Made by a program: the position numbers and the translations under genes. 64,000 nucleotides of DNA from Paenibacillus sophorae (GTDB lineage: Bacteria > Bacillota > Bacilli > Paenibacillales > Paenibacillaceae), in contig NZ_CP076607.1 in NCBI RefSeq assembly GCF_018966525.1, forward strand, positions 434,001 through 498,000, in the 5' to 3' direction. The notes below the pieces were generated by a model. That model ran no database searches, was not told the origin of the DNA, and saw nothing but the letters and a program-made list of their open reading frames with translations. This document shows positions 34,439 through 43,616 of the stretch, one piece after another. The first letter of the stretch is position 1. Every line of letters starts with the position of its first letter.

Positions 34439-34753
34439 TCAACATGGGTATCCCCCCCAACGGCACATGAGATGAAGAATTTCCTTGAGGCTCCAACCGT
34501 ATTCGGTCAGCTCATATTCGACTTTAGGCGGAACCACATTGTAAGTTGTCCGCTCAACGACTTCATCCCTCTCCAGTTCCCTCAATTGCTGCGTCAGCAC
34601 TTTTTGTGTGATAGCAGGCATGAGGCTTCTGAACTCGCCGTTGCGTTTCTTGCCAAACGTTAGATGGAACAAGATCAGCGGTTTCCACTTGCCTCCGATT
34701 ACTTCGAGCGTCGCTTCCACTGCGGTATTGTAAGTTTTGATCGGCTCCAACAT
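34439..34753 (-). CDS. HxlR-family regulator
   Basis: 104 residues: TLEVIGGKWKPLILFHLTFG, ITQKVLTQQLRELERDEVV and PPKVEYELTEYGWSL. It lacks the N-terminal conserved Cys of the other two HxlR proteins here (Ala/Val instead). It faces the PRISE gene across a terminator and is followed by the galactonate regulator; target unknown. Confidence 0.84.
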   Translation of the reverse strand: MLEPIKTYNTAVEATLEVIGGKWKPLILFHLTFGKKRNGEFRSLMPAITQKVLTQQLRELERDEVVERTTYNVVPPKVEYELTEYGWSLKEILHLMCRWGGYPC

Positions 34754-34778
34754 AGTTCGAACACCTCCGCCCTTAACC

Positions 34779-35477
34779 TTAATTCCTGTCTATCTCTCCT
34801 TGGGCCTCTTTAGCTTTCTTTAGTGGTTCGAGCATTTGCTCAATATGGCTCTTCATCAGCAGATAGGCCTGCTCGCTGTTGCGCTCCTCTATGGCTATAG
34901 CAATCAGAATATGATAATTAGACGACTTGGTTCGCATATTAGGCAGCGTATTGGTCTGTCTCCGACCTTCTTGAAGAAGCGGAAGAATAGCCTCGTTCAT
35001 ACGCGACAGCACAGGCTCCCGGGCGCCAGCCACGATCATCTGATGAAACTCCAGATCAGTTTCCAGAAAAGAACCTCCCTTTTCCATCTGCACGATCATC
35101 CGATCGGCCAACTGCCGCAGCTTTTTAATCTCGTGGTCAGCCGCCCTTTCCGCACACAAAGCCGCAAGTCTCGGCTCCAGCAGCAGCCTGGCTTCGAGCA
35201 GCGAGATTAATGAAATATCCCCAAGCTCTTTCAATTCCGCAGTCGGGTCCTTTAGCAGCAAGGGATCGTTCCGCACATACATTCCCCGGCCGTGCTCAAT
35301 GCTGATAATCCCCTCATTCTCCAGTATCCGCAGTGCTTCACGAACCGTCGTAATGCTTACGGACAGCTCTTTGGAGAGCTGCTGAAGCGTCGGAATTCTC
35401 TCCCCCGCGGCCCAAGTTCCATCAATGATCATTTGTTTAAATTTGTCTATCGTACTCTGGAAAGCAGTCTTTTTCAT
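34779..35477 (-). CDS. dgoR: GntR/FadR-type regulator of the galactonate operon
   Basis: 232 residues. N-terminal wHTH with ERIPTLQQLSKELSVSITTVREALRILENEGIISIEHGRGMYV, then an all-helical FCD domain, whose metal/ligand residues include Asp and His in TDLEFHQMIV. Divergent from dgoD. The palindrome ATCATATGAT over the -10 box of the dgo promoter is a candidate operator. The symbol is assigned by context and is tentative. Confidence 0.78.
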   Translation of the reverse strand: MKKTAFQSTIDKFKQMIIDGTWAAGERIPTLQQLSKELSVSITTVREALRILENEGIISIEHGRGMYVRNDPLLLKDPTAELKELGDISLISLLEARLLLEPRLAALCAERAADHEIKKLRQLADRMIVQMEKGGSFLETDLEFHQMIVAGAREPVLSRMNEAILPLLQEGRRQTNTLPNMRTKSSNYHILIAIAIEERNSEQAYLLMKSHIEQMLEPLKKAKEAQGEIDRN

Positions 35478-35800
35478 TCGGTCGGGCCTTTCTTAACACA
35501 TAAATAGTCGATTTCCAGCTTTATTCTACCACAATTAGAAAGACCAATCATGCCCTCATAAGGAGATCCTCCGAGAAAAAAACTGTTGACCAAAATAAAA
35601 ATAGATCATATGATACTAACAAAAAGAACAGATGTATTTATTGAATTTTTAGCCATATTGCATAAATCAGGAGAGGTTTTCACGATAATTCGGTCATTTT
35701 CTATAATTGAAAGCGATTAATTTAAAAATTGATCCTATTTTGCAGATAAGGCTTGGCTAAAAGATATGATCTGTTCAAGACAAAGGAAGGGATGTACGCC
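35478..35800 (+). promoter_or_regulatory. Divergent control region of the dgo operon
   Basis: 323 bases. TTGACC (35586-35591) and TATGAT (35609-35614), 17 bases apart, form a good sigma-A promoter; palindrome ATCATATGAT (35605-35614) overlaps the -10 box. Further on, TATAAT at 35702-35707 is followed by TGAAAGCGATTAAT (35708-35721), close to the CcpA cre consensus. The untranslated leader would be about 185 bases from the first promoter. Confidence 0.55.
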
Positions 35801-36949
35801 ATGAAGATTACCAAGTTCGAGACGTTTGTCGTGCCGCCGCGCTGGCTGTTTCTGAAGATTGAAACCGATGAGGGCATCGTCGGCTGGGGGGAGCCCGTTA
35901 TTGAAGGGAAGGCGCTTACGGTTCAGACAGCCGTAGACGAATTAATGGATCATTTGATCGGTCAGGACCCGCTGCGGATTGAAGACCACTGGCAGGTGAT
36001 GTACCGCGCCGGCTTTTACCGTGGCGGCCCGGTCCTGATGAGCGCGATTGCGGGCATCGATCAGGCATTGTGGGACATCAAGGGTAAATTTTACAACGCT
36101 CCGGTCTATCAGCTTCTTGGAGGCGCTTGCCGGGATTCCATTCGGGTGTATTCCTGGGTTGGAGGCGACCGGCCGAGCGATGTGGGGCAAGCAGCACTGG
36201 AGAAAAAGAACGCCGGTTTTACCGCCATCAAGATGAACGCTACGGAAGAGCTGCAATTTATCGATACCTACGCCAAGGTCGATGAAGTGGTCGCGCGCGT
36301 AGCCGCCATCAGGGAAGCAGCGGGACCGTACTTTGGCATTGGTGTGGATTTTCACGGCCGGGTACATAAACCGATGGCCAAAATTCTGGTCAAGGAGCTT
36401 GAGCCTTACCGGCTGATGTTCATCGAGGAGCCTGTGCTGGCCGAGAACAATGAGGCGCTCCGCGATATCGCGGGCAGCACCTCAACTCCGATCGCAACCG
36501 GAGAGCGGATGTTCTCGCGGTGGGACTTCAAATCGCTGCTGGAATCGGGCTATGCGGATATCATCCAGCCTGACCTTTCCCATGCGGGCGGCATTACAGA
36601 ATGCAAGAAGATCGCCGCCATGGCCGAGGCGTATGATGTTGCCGTTGCGCCGCACTGTCCGCTTGGACCAATCGCGCTGGCCGCTTGCCTGCAATTGGAT
36701 GCAACGGCTTACAATGCGGTGATACAGGAACAGAGCCTTGGCATTCATTACAATCAGGGCAATGACCTGCTTGATTACATTACCGATTCGTCGGTATTTG
36801 CCTACGAGGACGGCCATGTCCGCATTCCACAGGGGCCGGGACTCGGCATTACGATCAATGAGGAGTATGTCCGCAGCATGGCGCAGGCGGGGCATCGTTG
36901 GAGAAATCCCGTATGGCGGCATAAAGACGGAACGGTGGCCGAGTGGTAG
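35801..36949 (+). CDS. dgoD: D-galactonate dehydratase
   Basis: 382 residues, the same length as E. coli DgoD. Enolase-superfamily (mandelate racemase) enzyme: converts D-galactonate to 2-dehydro-3-deoxy-D-galactonate. Metal ligands sit in GVDFHGRVHKPMAK, FIEEPVLAENNEAL and TGERMFSRWD; the catalytic His is in CPLGPIALAACL's preceding VAPHCP. ATG 35801 is nine bases after GGAAGGG; upstream in-frame ATGs lack spacing. First gene of the catabolic operon. Confidence 0.9.
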   Translation: MKITKFETFVVPPRWLFLKIETDEGIVGWGEPVIEGKALTVQTAVDELMDHLIGQDPLRIEDHWQVMYRAGFYRGGPVLMSAIAGIDQALWDIKGKFYNAPVYQLLGGACRDSIRVYSWVGGDRPSDVGQAALEKKNAGFTAIKMNATEELQFIDTYAKVDEVVARVAAIREAAGPYFGIGVDFHGRVHKPMAKILVKELEPYRLMFIEEPVLAENNEALRDIAGSTSTPIATGERMFSRWDFKSLLESGYADIIQPDLSHAGGITECKKIAAMAEAYDVAVAPHCPLGPIALAACLQLDATAYNAVIQEQSLGIHYNQGNDLLDYITDSSVFAYEDGHVRIPQGPGLGITINEEYVRSMAQAGHRWRNPVWRHKDGTVAEW

Positions 36950-37021
36950 TCGGCAGCACCGACGAAGCTTTGGGAAACGAAGATCATCGCAAGAAAATCA
37001 ATGGTAAGGAGGGAATCCAGC

Positions 37022-37612
37022 ATGCCAAAAATTATAGGAATCGGACCGCATTATCCCGCTTTTTTGCAGAGTAAGGGACTCCCCGCCGATTTTGTTCCGC
37101 ACCTGTTCCTCAAACCGCTTTCAGGCGTGATCGGAGATGATCAGGCTATTCTCATTCCTGAACATGCCGAGAAGGTTATGGCCGAAGTGGAAATCGCGGT
37201 GCTCGTCAACCGAACACTGCGGAACGTAGGGGAAGAGGAACTGGCCGATTTAAGCGCGATCGGCGGCTATGCAATCGCCAACGATTTGACGGCGTTCGGT
37301 CCGCGTGTCATGGGCGAAGGCAAAATATACGATGCCTTTACCCCGCTCGGTCCATTCCGCAAGGTGGAAAATCCTCAGTCCATCCGGATCGAAAGCTATC
37401 TGAACGGTGAACGAAAGCAATCGGCTGGGACAGAGGATATGGGCTACTCCTTTTCCCGCATCCTCGCTTATTTCTCTACGATTCTTACGCTGGAAGAGGG
37501 AGACATCGTGCTGACGGGAACTCCCGCAGGTCCGTTCGAGGTTCGTCCGGGAGACCGCGTGGAAATCCGCAGTGAACAGCTCGGCAAGGTATGCAATTCG
37601 GTGCAAGCGTAA
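37022..37612 (+). CDS. Fumarylacetoacetate hydrolase-family protein
   Basis: 196 residues, shorter than most full-length FAH proteins. FVPHLFLKPLSGVIGDDQAILIPEHAEKVMAEVEIAVLV contains the metal-ligand Glu pair (EVEIAV), then GYAIANDLTAF and VLTGTPAGPF. Usually hydrolyses or decarboxylates acylpyruvates. GGAGG is close before ATG 37022. Embedded between dgoD and a hydroxyacid dehydrogenase, so it probably handles a side product or a second sugar acid. Confidence 0.83.
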   Translation: MPKIIGIGPHYPAFLQSKGLPADFVPHLFLKPLSGVIGDDQAILIPEHAEKVMAEVEIAVLVNRTLRNVGEEELADLSAIGGYAIANDLTAFGPRVMGEGKIYDAFTPLGPFRKVENPQSIRIESYLNGERKQSAGTEDMGYSFSRILAYFSTILTLEEGDIVLTGTPAGPFEVRPGDRVEIRSEQLGKVCNSVQA

Positions 37613-37657
37613 ACATCAATTAAATTTCTACTATTTATAGAAAGGAAGAATGAACGG

Positions 37658-38662
37658 ATGGCAAAACCCGTTGTGTTTATACCCAGCAAAATCCCGGAGG
37701 AAGAGAAGGTGCTGCGCTTCTTGGAGGCGTTCGCCGAGGTGGATTACAGAGATGAAGAAGAAATGCTGGATGAAGATGTCTTCTATGATGGATTGAGCCG
37801 CGCGTCTGGGCTGATGATCTATTCCCGCAATAAAATCCGCGGCCATGTGCTGGATCGCGCTCCTCTTCTAAAGGCAGTCTCTAACATTGCGGTCGGTTAT
37901 GACAACCTTGACCTGAACGAACTGACCCGGCGCGGAATTCTTGCCACCAATACGCCGGATGTTCTGACCGAGACGACGGCCGATCTGGCCTTTAGTCTGG
38001 TGCTGGCTTCCGGAAGACGGATCGCCGAAGCCGATGCTTTCGTTAAAAGCGGCGGCTGGGACGGCTGGCTCCCCAGCCTGATGCTGGGCAAAGACGTACA
38101 CGGCGCTACGCTTGGCATTATTGGCTACGGACGGATCGGCAGCGCCATTGCCCGGCGCGCCAGAGGCTTCAATATGGACATTCTGTACAACAATCTGGTC
38201 CGCGAGGAGAAGGATGAACAGGAGCTTGGGATTCGGTTTGTTCCGGTTGAGGAACTGCTTCAGAACTCCGACTACGTTCTCGTACAGGTGCCCCTCACAC
38301 CGCAAACGGAAAAGATGATCAGCGAGAAGCAGTTCGGGCTGATGAAAAAGGATGCCTATTTCATCAACGCCTCCCGCGGCGGTGTTGTCGATGAGGCGGC
38401 GCTGATCCGGGCGCTGCAGGAGAAGCAGATTGCCGGAGCGGGTCTTGATGTATTCGAGCATGAGCCCATCGACAAGACCCATCCGTTCCTGTCGATGCCG
38501 AATGTGGTTACGCTTCCTCATATCGGAAGCGCTACCTGGCAGACGAGAGCCAAGATGGCCATGAAAGCGGCCGAGAATATGGCGGCCATCCTGCAGGGCC
38601 GGCGCCCGGTCAACCTGGTCAACCCGGATGTCTGGACCGTAAAAGACGGCACCGTTCAATAG
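37658..38662 (+). CDS. D-2-hydroxyacid dehydrogenase (glyoxylate/glycerate reductase type)
   Basis: 334 residues. NAD(P)-binding GIIGYGRIGSAIARRARGF near 150, catalytic Arg in NASRGGVVDEAAL near 240, Glu in VFEHEP and His in LPHIGSATW. Members reduce glyoxylate, hydroxypyruvate or related 2-keto acids. GAAAGGAAG precedes ATG. Part of the dgo operon but not of the standard galactonate pathway. Confidence 0.86.
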   Translation: MAKPVVFIPSKIPEEEKVLRFLEAFAEVDYRDEEEMLDEDVFYDGLSRASGLMIYSRNKIRGHVLDRAPLLKAVSNIAVGYDNLDLNELTRRGILATNTPDVLTETTADLAFSLVLASGRRIAEADAFVKSGGWDGWLPSLMLGKDVHGATLGIIGYGRIGSAIARRARGFNMDILYNNLVREEKDEQELGIRFVPVEELLQNSDYVLVQVPLTPQTEKMISEKQFGLMKKDAYFINASRGGVVDEAALIRALQEKQIAGAGLDVFEHEPIDKTHPFLSMPNVVTLPHIGSATWQTRAKMAMKAAENMAAILQGRRPVNLVNPDVWTVKDGTVQ

Positions 38663-38677
38663 AACGTTAAGCAACAA

Positions 38678-38783
38678 GCGCTCTATTATAGAGCGCGGCA
38701 TGCACCTGAAGACGGGTTGGCGGGATACCACCGGCCCGTCGGCTTATCATGCGAAAGGCACGGCGGCCGCTTTGCAAGCGGCC
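38678..38783 (+). promoter_or_regulatory. Three consecutive intercistronic hairpins
   Basis: GCGCTCTA/TAGAGCGC (38678-38696), GACGGG/CCCGTC (38711-38740) with an inner stem, and GGCCGCTT/AAGCGGCC (38765-38783). No T tail follows, so they look like RNA-stability or processing structures rather than terminators. Confidence 0.45.
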
Positions 38784-38807
38784 TAAGAATAAAGGAGGAG
38801 CGGCAAT

Positions 38808-39818
38808 ATGTATGCGATTACAATCGATACGGGCACAACGAATACGCGGGTGAACGTATGGCGCGACAACGAGGTCGTTGCGGAAGCTTTCCAACCTGTC
38901 GGCGTCAGAGACACGGCGATCACCGGCAGCAGACAAAAGCTCACCCAGGGAGTAAAGACGGCGATTGAGGAGGCTATGCGGACAGCGAATGTGAAGACCG
39001 GGGACTCCGTCGTCATTCTGGCTTCCGGAATGATAACTTCGAATGTCGGCCTATATGAAATTCCACATGTGCCGGCGCCCGCCGGAATACAGGAACTCGC
39101 GGCGGCGATGGTTAAGGCCGAGCTGCCGGAGATCATCGACCAGCCCATCTGGTTCGTTCCGGGCGTTAAGAACAACGTGCCAGATCTTAATCTAGACACC
39201 TGCGAAACGATGGATATCATGCGCGGAGAAGAGGTCGAGGTTGTAGGAATTACGCAAAAGCTGCAGCTTGAAGGCCCTGCCGTGCTGATCCTTCCGGGCT
39301 CTCATTCCAAAGTCGTCCGGATCGACGGCGACAACCGGATTACCGGATGCATGACCACGATAGCAGGCGAGCTGCTGGATGTGATTACGAAGCAGACCAT
39401 TCTGGCAAACGCGCTGCAAAGCTCTTTTGCCGGCGAATTGGAGGAAGCCGTACTGCTTAAGGGGGCAGCCTATGCCGAGAAAGTCGGACTTGGAAGAACC
39501 TGCTTTACCGTGCGGATTCTGGATATGTTCAGCGATTTATCCATAAATGAGAAAGCGAACTTCCTGCTCGGCGCTGTGCTTCAGGCGGATATTCTGGCCG
39601 TGAAAAACAGCGGAGCCCTGAATGTAACTCCCCTGCTGCCGGTAGTCGTATTCGGCAAGGAGCTGCTTCGGGAGGCCCTCATCGCATTAATCAAGCACGA
39701 CCCTTTCTTCACCGGTCCGGTTCATTCGGTCGGCAACGAGCATAAGGCGCTGGCCGGCTTCGGAGCGCTGGCTATTGCCCGCGAACGGGGAATTTTGCAC
39801 AACGCTCAAATGGCTTAA
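38808..39818 (+). CDS. dgoK: 2-dehydro-3-deoxygalactonokinase
   Basis: 336 residues. ASKHA-fold kinase that phosphorylates 2-dehydro-3-deoxygalactonate at C6. DTGTTNTRVNVW is the phosphate-1 motif at residue 6; LILPGSHSKVVRIDGDNRITGCMTTIAGELLDVI is the DgoK core. AAAGGAGGAG precedes the ATG. Follows three hairpins. Confidence 0.9.
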   Translation: MYAITIDTGTTNTRVNVWRDNEVVAEAFQPVGVRDTAITGSRQKLTQGVKTAIEEAMRTANVKTGDSVVILASGMITSNVGLYEIPHVPAPAGIQELAAAMVKAELPEIIDQPIWFVPGVKNNVPDLNLDTCETMDIMRGEEVEVVGITQKLQLEGPAVLILPGSHSKVVRIDGDNRITGCMTTIAGELLDVITKQTILANALQSSFAGELEEAVLLKGAAYAEKVGLGRTCFTVRILDMFSDLSINEKANFLLGAVLQADILAVKNSGALNVTPLLPVVVFGKELLREALIALIKHDPFFTGPVHSVGNEHKALAGFGALAIARERGILHNAQMA

Positions 39819-39851
39819 ATCTAAAAATCAGAATGGTTGGAGGTAATGGTT

Positions 39852-41153
39852 TTGGAGACGAAGGTGAGCAGCGCTGTTCCCGCCGTGAAGACCAAGACGG
39901 CGACAAGAGTGCGCTGGACGGTTGTCATTTGGCTTTTGGTGGGCGGCATCATCAATTTTTTGGACCGGACCAATCTGTCGATTGCGGCGCCGGATATGAT
40001 GAAAGATCTGAATTTGTCGAATACGGATATTGGCCTCATGGGCTCAGTCTTCGCGTGGAGTTACGCGTTCATGCAGCTGCCCGCGGGATGGCTTCTTGAC
40101 CGCCTGGGGGCCAAGAAAGTATATGCCTGGGCCGTAGCCCTTTGGAGCGGAGCAACGGCTTTTACCGGAGTCTGCACCGGCCTGACCAGTCTACTCTTCG
40201 GACGGGCACTTCTGGGGGTGACTGAATCACCTTGCTGGCCCGGCGGAGCCAAAATTACGGCTTCCTGGTTCCCGAAGCAGGAACGGGCCTTGGCAACGGG
40301 CTTCTGGGACGCGGCTTCCAAATGGGGGCCGACGATTGCTCCACCCATTCTTGTGGCGTTAATCGTGCCGTTCGGCTGGAGAGCGCTGTTCTTCATTACG
40401 GGAGCCATTGGCCTGATCTTTGTCGTAATCTTTGCACTTTTTTACCGCCAGCCGGAGAAGCATCCGAGAATCAGCCAAGAGGAGCTTGATTATATCAAGG
40501 CCGGCGGCGGAGGTACTGCGCAGGAGATCGGCGCTTCCAAGGTATCCTGGGGCGCGCTGTTCAAGCATAAGAGCGTGTGGGGCATGATTCTCGGCTTCTT
40601 CTGCTATATCTGGATATTCAATATTTTTGTGACCTTCCTGCCGCTCTACTTGATGAAGACCCAGAATGTTTCGCTGAAGTCGCTGGGTATTTATGCGAGC
40701 ATTCCTTGGTTCGGCGGCGTTATCGGCGCGATTCTCGGCGGTTATGTCAGCAAGCTTCTGGTCGATAAAAGGGGCGCCAAGCCGCTTGTCGCCAAACGGG
40801 CCGTCATCAGTGTATGCGCGGTTCTGGCAGGGATTACCGTCATTATAATCCCGTATGCGGGCAGCCTGCCGGCGACGCTGGCCTTCATGACGGTCGCGCT
40901 TGTCCTGTTGTCCGCCTTGTCCAGTTCCGCATGGGCACTGCCGGGAGATGTGGCCCCGGCCTCAATGGTCGCTTCTGTTGGAAGCATTCAGAATTTCGGC
41001 GGTTACTTCGGCGGGGCGTTGTCTCCGGTCGTGGTCGGCATGATCGCCGACAAGACCGGTTCGTATACGATGGCCTTTACGAGTGGCGGCATTATCGCCG
41101 CCTGTGCGGCCTTGTGTTACTGGCTTCTTGTTAGAAAGCCGATTGCAGAATAG
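39852..41153 (+). CDS. dgoT: D-galactonate MFS transporter (DgoT-like)
   Basis: 433 residues, 12 helices, anion:cation symporter group. INFLDRTNLSIAAPDMMKDL is the DgoT/ExuT hallmark; GSVFAWSYAFMQLPAGWLLDRLGAKKVYAWAV is motif A. TTG 39852 gives proper spacing from GGAGG; ATG 39846 is too close to it. Imports galactonate with protons (family inference). Confidence 0.87.
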   Translation: METKVSSAVPAVKTKTATRVRWTVVIWLLVGGIINFLDRTNLSIAAPDMMKDLNLSNTDIGLMGSVFAWSYAFMQLPAGWLLDRLGAKKVYAWAVALWSGATAFTGVCTGLTSLLFGRALLGVTESPCWPGGAKITASWFPKQERALATGFWDAASKWGPTIAPPILVALIVPFGWRALFFITGAIGLIFVVIFALFYRQPEKHPRISQEELDYIKAGGGGTAQEIGASKVSWGALFKHKSVWGMILGFFCYIWIFNIFVTFLPLYLMKTQNVSLKSLGIYASIPWFGGVIGAILGGYVSKLLVDKRGAKPLVAKRAVISVCAVLAGITVIIIPYAGSLPATLAFMTVALVLLSALSSSAWALPGDVAPASMVASVGSIQNFGGYFGGALSPVVVGMIADKTGSYTMAFTSGGIIAACAALCYWLLVRKPIAE

Positions 41154-41181
41154 ACAAATAAGGATTCGGGAGGAATCATAC

Positions 41182-41829
41182 ATGGAAAAGTGGAAGGTTA
41201 TACGCACAATCGAAGAGACGGGGATTATCGCCATCGTAAGAGGCACCAAGCCGCAGGAAATGATGCGAATCGCCTCCGCTCTCTATAATGGCGGAGTAAA
41301 GGTCATTGAGGTCACATGCAATACGCCGGGCTATCTCGGCATGATCGAGCAATTGGCCGGCGAAATGGGAGAGAAAATGATCATTGGGGCTGGAACGGTG
41401 CTGAATGCGGCGACGGCGCAGTCGGTCATCGATGCGGGAGCGACGTTCGCTCTTGCGCCCGATCTCAATCCCGAAGTCATTAAAGCGCTGCATGAGAAGA
41501 ACCGACTGATTATTCCCGGCGTAGCCACTCCTACGGAGATGGTTCAGGCGCAGCGGCTTGGTGTCGAGCTGATGAAGCTGTTCCCTGCAGGCGCGCTGGG
41601 CGCCCGCTTCCTCAAGGAGGTGCGCGGACCGCTGGCCGATATCCGCTTTATTCCGGTAGGAGGCATCAATCTCGGGAACATTGGGGAGTTCGCGGAAGCA
41701 GGTGCGGTTGCATTCGGCATCGGCGGCGAATTGGTGAATAAGTCCTTGATCGATTCCGGCAATTACAGCGAATTGACCAACCGGGCCGAGAGTTTCATTG
41801 AAACGGTGCGCCGGCATAAGCATTCATAA
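41182..41829 (+). CDS. dgoA: KDPG/KDPGal aldolase
   Basis: 215 residues. Cleaves 2-dehydro-3-deoxy-6-phosphogalactonate to pyruvate and glyceraldehyde 3-phosphate. Catalytic Glu in GGVKVIEVTCNTP and Schiff-base Lys in VELMKLFPAG near residue 132; phosphate-binding GGIN and GGEL near the end. GGGAGG precedes ATG 41182. Last gene of the operon, followed by a terminator. Confidence 0.9.
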   Translation: MEKWKVIRTIEETGIIAIVRGTKPQEMMRIASALYNGGVKVIEVTCNTPGYLGMIEQLAGEMGEKMIIGAGTVLNAATAQSVIDAGATFALAPDLNPEVIKALHEKNRLIIPGVATPTEMVQAQRLGVELMKLFPAGALGARFLKEVRGPLADIRFIPVGGINLGNIGEFAEAGAVAFGIGGELVNKSLIDSGNYSELTNRAESFIETVRRHKHS

Positions 41830-41844
41830 TCACTAGCAATCTAT

Positions 41845-41879
41845 AACCTGCCGATTCGATTAGAGTCGGCAGGTTTTTC
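41845..41879 (+). terminator. Terminator of the dgo operon
   Basis: AACCTGCCGA (41845-41854) pairs with TCGGCAGGTT (41865-41874), then TTT. Confidence 0.85.
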
Positions 41880-41990
41880 GTTTGTCACTCTCTCCTTTTT
41901 TTGCTATTCTTAATAGAAAAATTTGGCCGGGCGACCTGCCTTCAGCGCAGGATTAAAGCACCCAGGTTCCGGCCCGGAAAGGTTCTTGCC

Positions 41991-42833
41991 ATGATGAAAC
42001 CAAGAGAAAGCATCTACAAACGATATATTCCAGCCGTTGTCGCCGAACCTCATTTTGACGGGTCTTCGTACTGGTTCATTTTCAGCTCGGGCAGACTGCT
42101 TGTTACAGAGTCTTCCGGCAGAATCGGCATTCCGTTTGCGCAATCAGCAGAGCAGCTGCGTATCGCTCCGATGCGCACTTTGTACCTCGGGACATTTGAA
42201 GATACCCCGTGCTTCGCCGTAGAGGTCCAGGCGGATGCAGCCGATCCGGAAGGTATGGCCTTTCGCCCGCTTCGCTCACTGTATGATGAAGTGGATGAAG
42301 ATCTGTTCCACCTGGCTGGCAAGGCTATCCAAATGCTCGCCTGGGATGATACGCATCAGTACTGCGGCCGGTGCGGGACACAGACGGTCTTATCGCAGGC
42401 CGAGAGATCCCGGAAGTGCCCGAACTGCGGACTGGTCAGCTATCCGCGCCTGGCGCCGGCGGTGATTACCGCCATTCTGAAGGACAAGCAGATCCTGCTC
42501 GCCCATGCCCGGCATTTTCAGAATAATATGTACGGGCTGATTGCCGGCTTTGTCGAGCCGGGCGAGACGCTGGAGGACTGCGTGCAGCGGGAGATTATGG
42601 AGGAGGTCGGGATTAAGGTTAACAATATCCGCTATTTCGGCAGCCAGCAGTGGCCGTTCCCCCATTCCTTGATGGTTGGTTTTCTGGCCGAGTATGAGAG
42701 CGGCGAAATAACGGTGGACGGGGAGGAAATTGTCCATGCCGATTGGTTCGAACCCGGCAATCTGCCCGTCATTCCGTCAAATGTCAGCATCGCCCGTAAA
42801 ATCATCGACTGGTATGTGGAGAACTATTCCTGA
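41991..42833 (+). CDS. nudC: NADH pyrophosphatase / NAD-cap hydrolase
   Basis: 280 residues. Zinc ribbon CGRCGTQT...CPNCG near 130, Nudix box GFVEPGETLEDCVQREIMEEVGI near 185 and the NudC-specific SQQWPFPHSLM near 225. Hydrolyses NADH and removes NAD caps from RNA. ATG 41991 (or the adjacent 41994) follows GAAAGG. The extended frame upstream to 41901 is not supported. A short gap leads into a cupin gene. Confidence 0.92.
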   Translation: MMKPRESIYKRYIPAVVAEPHFDGSSYWFIFSSGRLLVTESSGRIGIPFAQSAEQLRIAPMRTLYLGTFEDTPCFAVEVQADAADPEGMAFRPLRSLYDEVDEDLFHLAGKAIQMLAWDDTHQYCGRCGTQTVLSQAERSRKCPNCGLVSYPRLAPAVITAILKDKQILLAHARHFQNNMYGLIAGFVEPGETLEDCVQREIMEEVGIKVNNIRYFGSQQWPFPHSLMVGFLAEYESGEITVDGEEIVHADWFEPGNLPVIPSNVSIARKIIDWYVENYS

Positions 42834-42899
42834 CGGTAACACCCACCCTCCGCCATGCATATGCTGGATAGACAAATGCCCAGGATGGAGGAACCCATA

Positions 42900-43577
42900 A
42901 TGAACTCTCCGCTCAGTTCTCCGACGCTGACGCTTACGGCGGATTCTAACATGTATATTAACTACCAGGCAGATGCGCACAATTACCTCACCCAAGTGTT
43001 CGGAGCTCAGCTCCCGGCTAATCCGACAGGGCTCTTCAATGTGCATATGACCAGAGGGTTTATTGTTCAGCCGCATTGGCATACGAACGCGACGGAGCTT
43101 GTCTTTGTCATCAGCGGGGAAATCATGACTTCCGTATTTAATCCTTGTACGCAGCAGCTCATGACCTACAGGCTGACTCCCGGTCAGGTTTCCGTACTTC
43201 CCAAAGGATGGTTCCACTGGATTGTCGTCTTATCGGAGCAGACGCACTTTTTAACCATTTTTGACGTCCCTACCCCTGATGTCGTCTATGGCTCCGATTT
43301 CCTGAAAGCCATCCCTCCGGAAGTGCTGAACCGGGCCTACTGCGTAGGCGAGGAGGATTACAAGAAAGCGGTCGCTCCGCTGCAAGAATCCGTCATTTTA
43401 GGGCCGCCTCCGGGCTGCGTCTGCGGGAACGTCCCGCCGTCGGTTCAAGCAATCCAGAAGCATCCGCATTACGGCGGCCACCAAGCTGCGTCTTCTCCCC
43501 CGTGTCCCTCCCCCGGTCAAGTATATCTGCACGGTTATGCCGGGCAGCTTGGCAACCGTTATCCTTATTCGTACTAA
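42900..43577 (+). CDS. Cupin-domain protein
   Basis: 225 residues. The cupin core has GFIVQPHWHTNATELVFVISGE and later LPKGWFHWIVVL, giving His-x-His, Glu and His metal ligands. C-terminal 50 residues are Pro/His/Gly-rich (HPHYGGHQAASSPPCP) and may bind metal. GGATGGAGG eight bases upstream fixes ATG 42900. Substrate unknown. Confidence 0.78.
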   Translation: MNSPLSSPTLTLTADSNMYINYQADAHNYLTQVFGAQLPANPTGLFNVHMTRGFIVQPHWHTNATELVFVISGEIMTSVFNPCTQQLMTYRLTPGQVSVLPKGWFHWIVVLSEQTHFLTIFDVPTPDVVYGSDFLKAIPPEVLNRAYCVGEEDYKKAVAPLQESVILGPPPGCVCGNVPPSVQAIQKHPHYGGHQAASSPPCPSPGQVYLHGYAGQLGNRYPYSY

Positions 43578-43580
43578 GCA

Positions 43581-43612
43581 AAAGAGGCCGTTTCCCGAAA
43601 CGGCCTCTTTGC
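43581..43612 (+). terminator. Terminator of the cupin gene
   Basis: AAAGAGGCCGTTTC pairs with GAAACGGCCTCTTT around a two-base loop. Confidence 0.8.
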
Positions 43613-43616
43613 TGTC

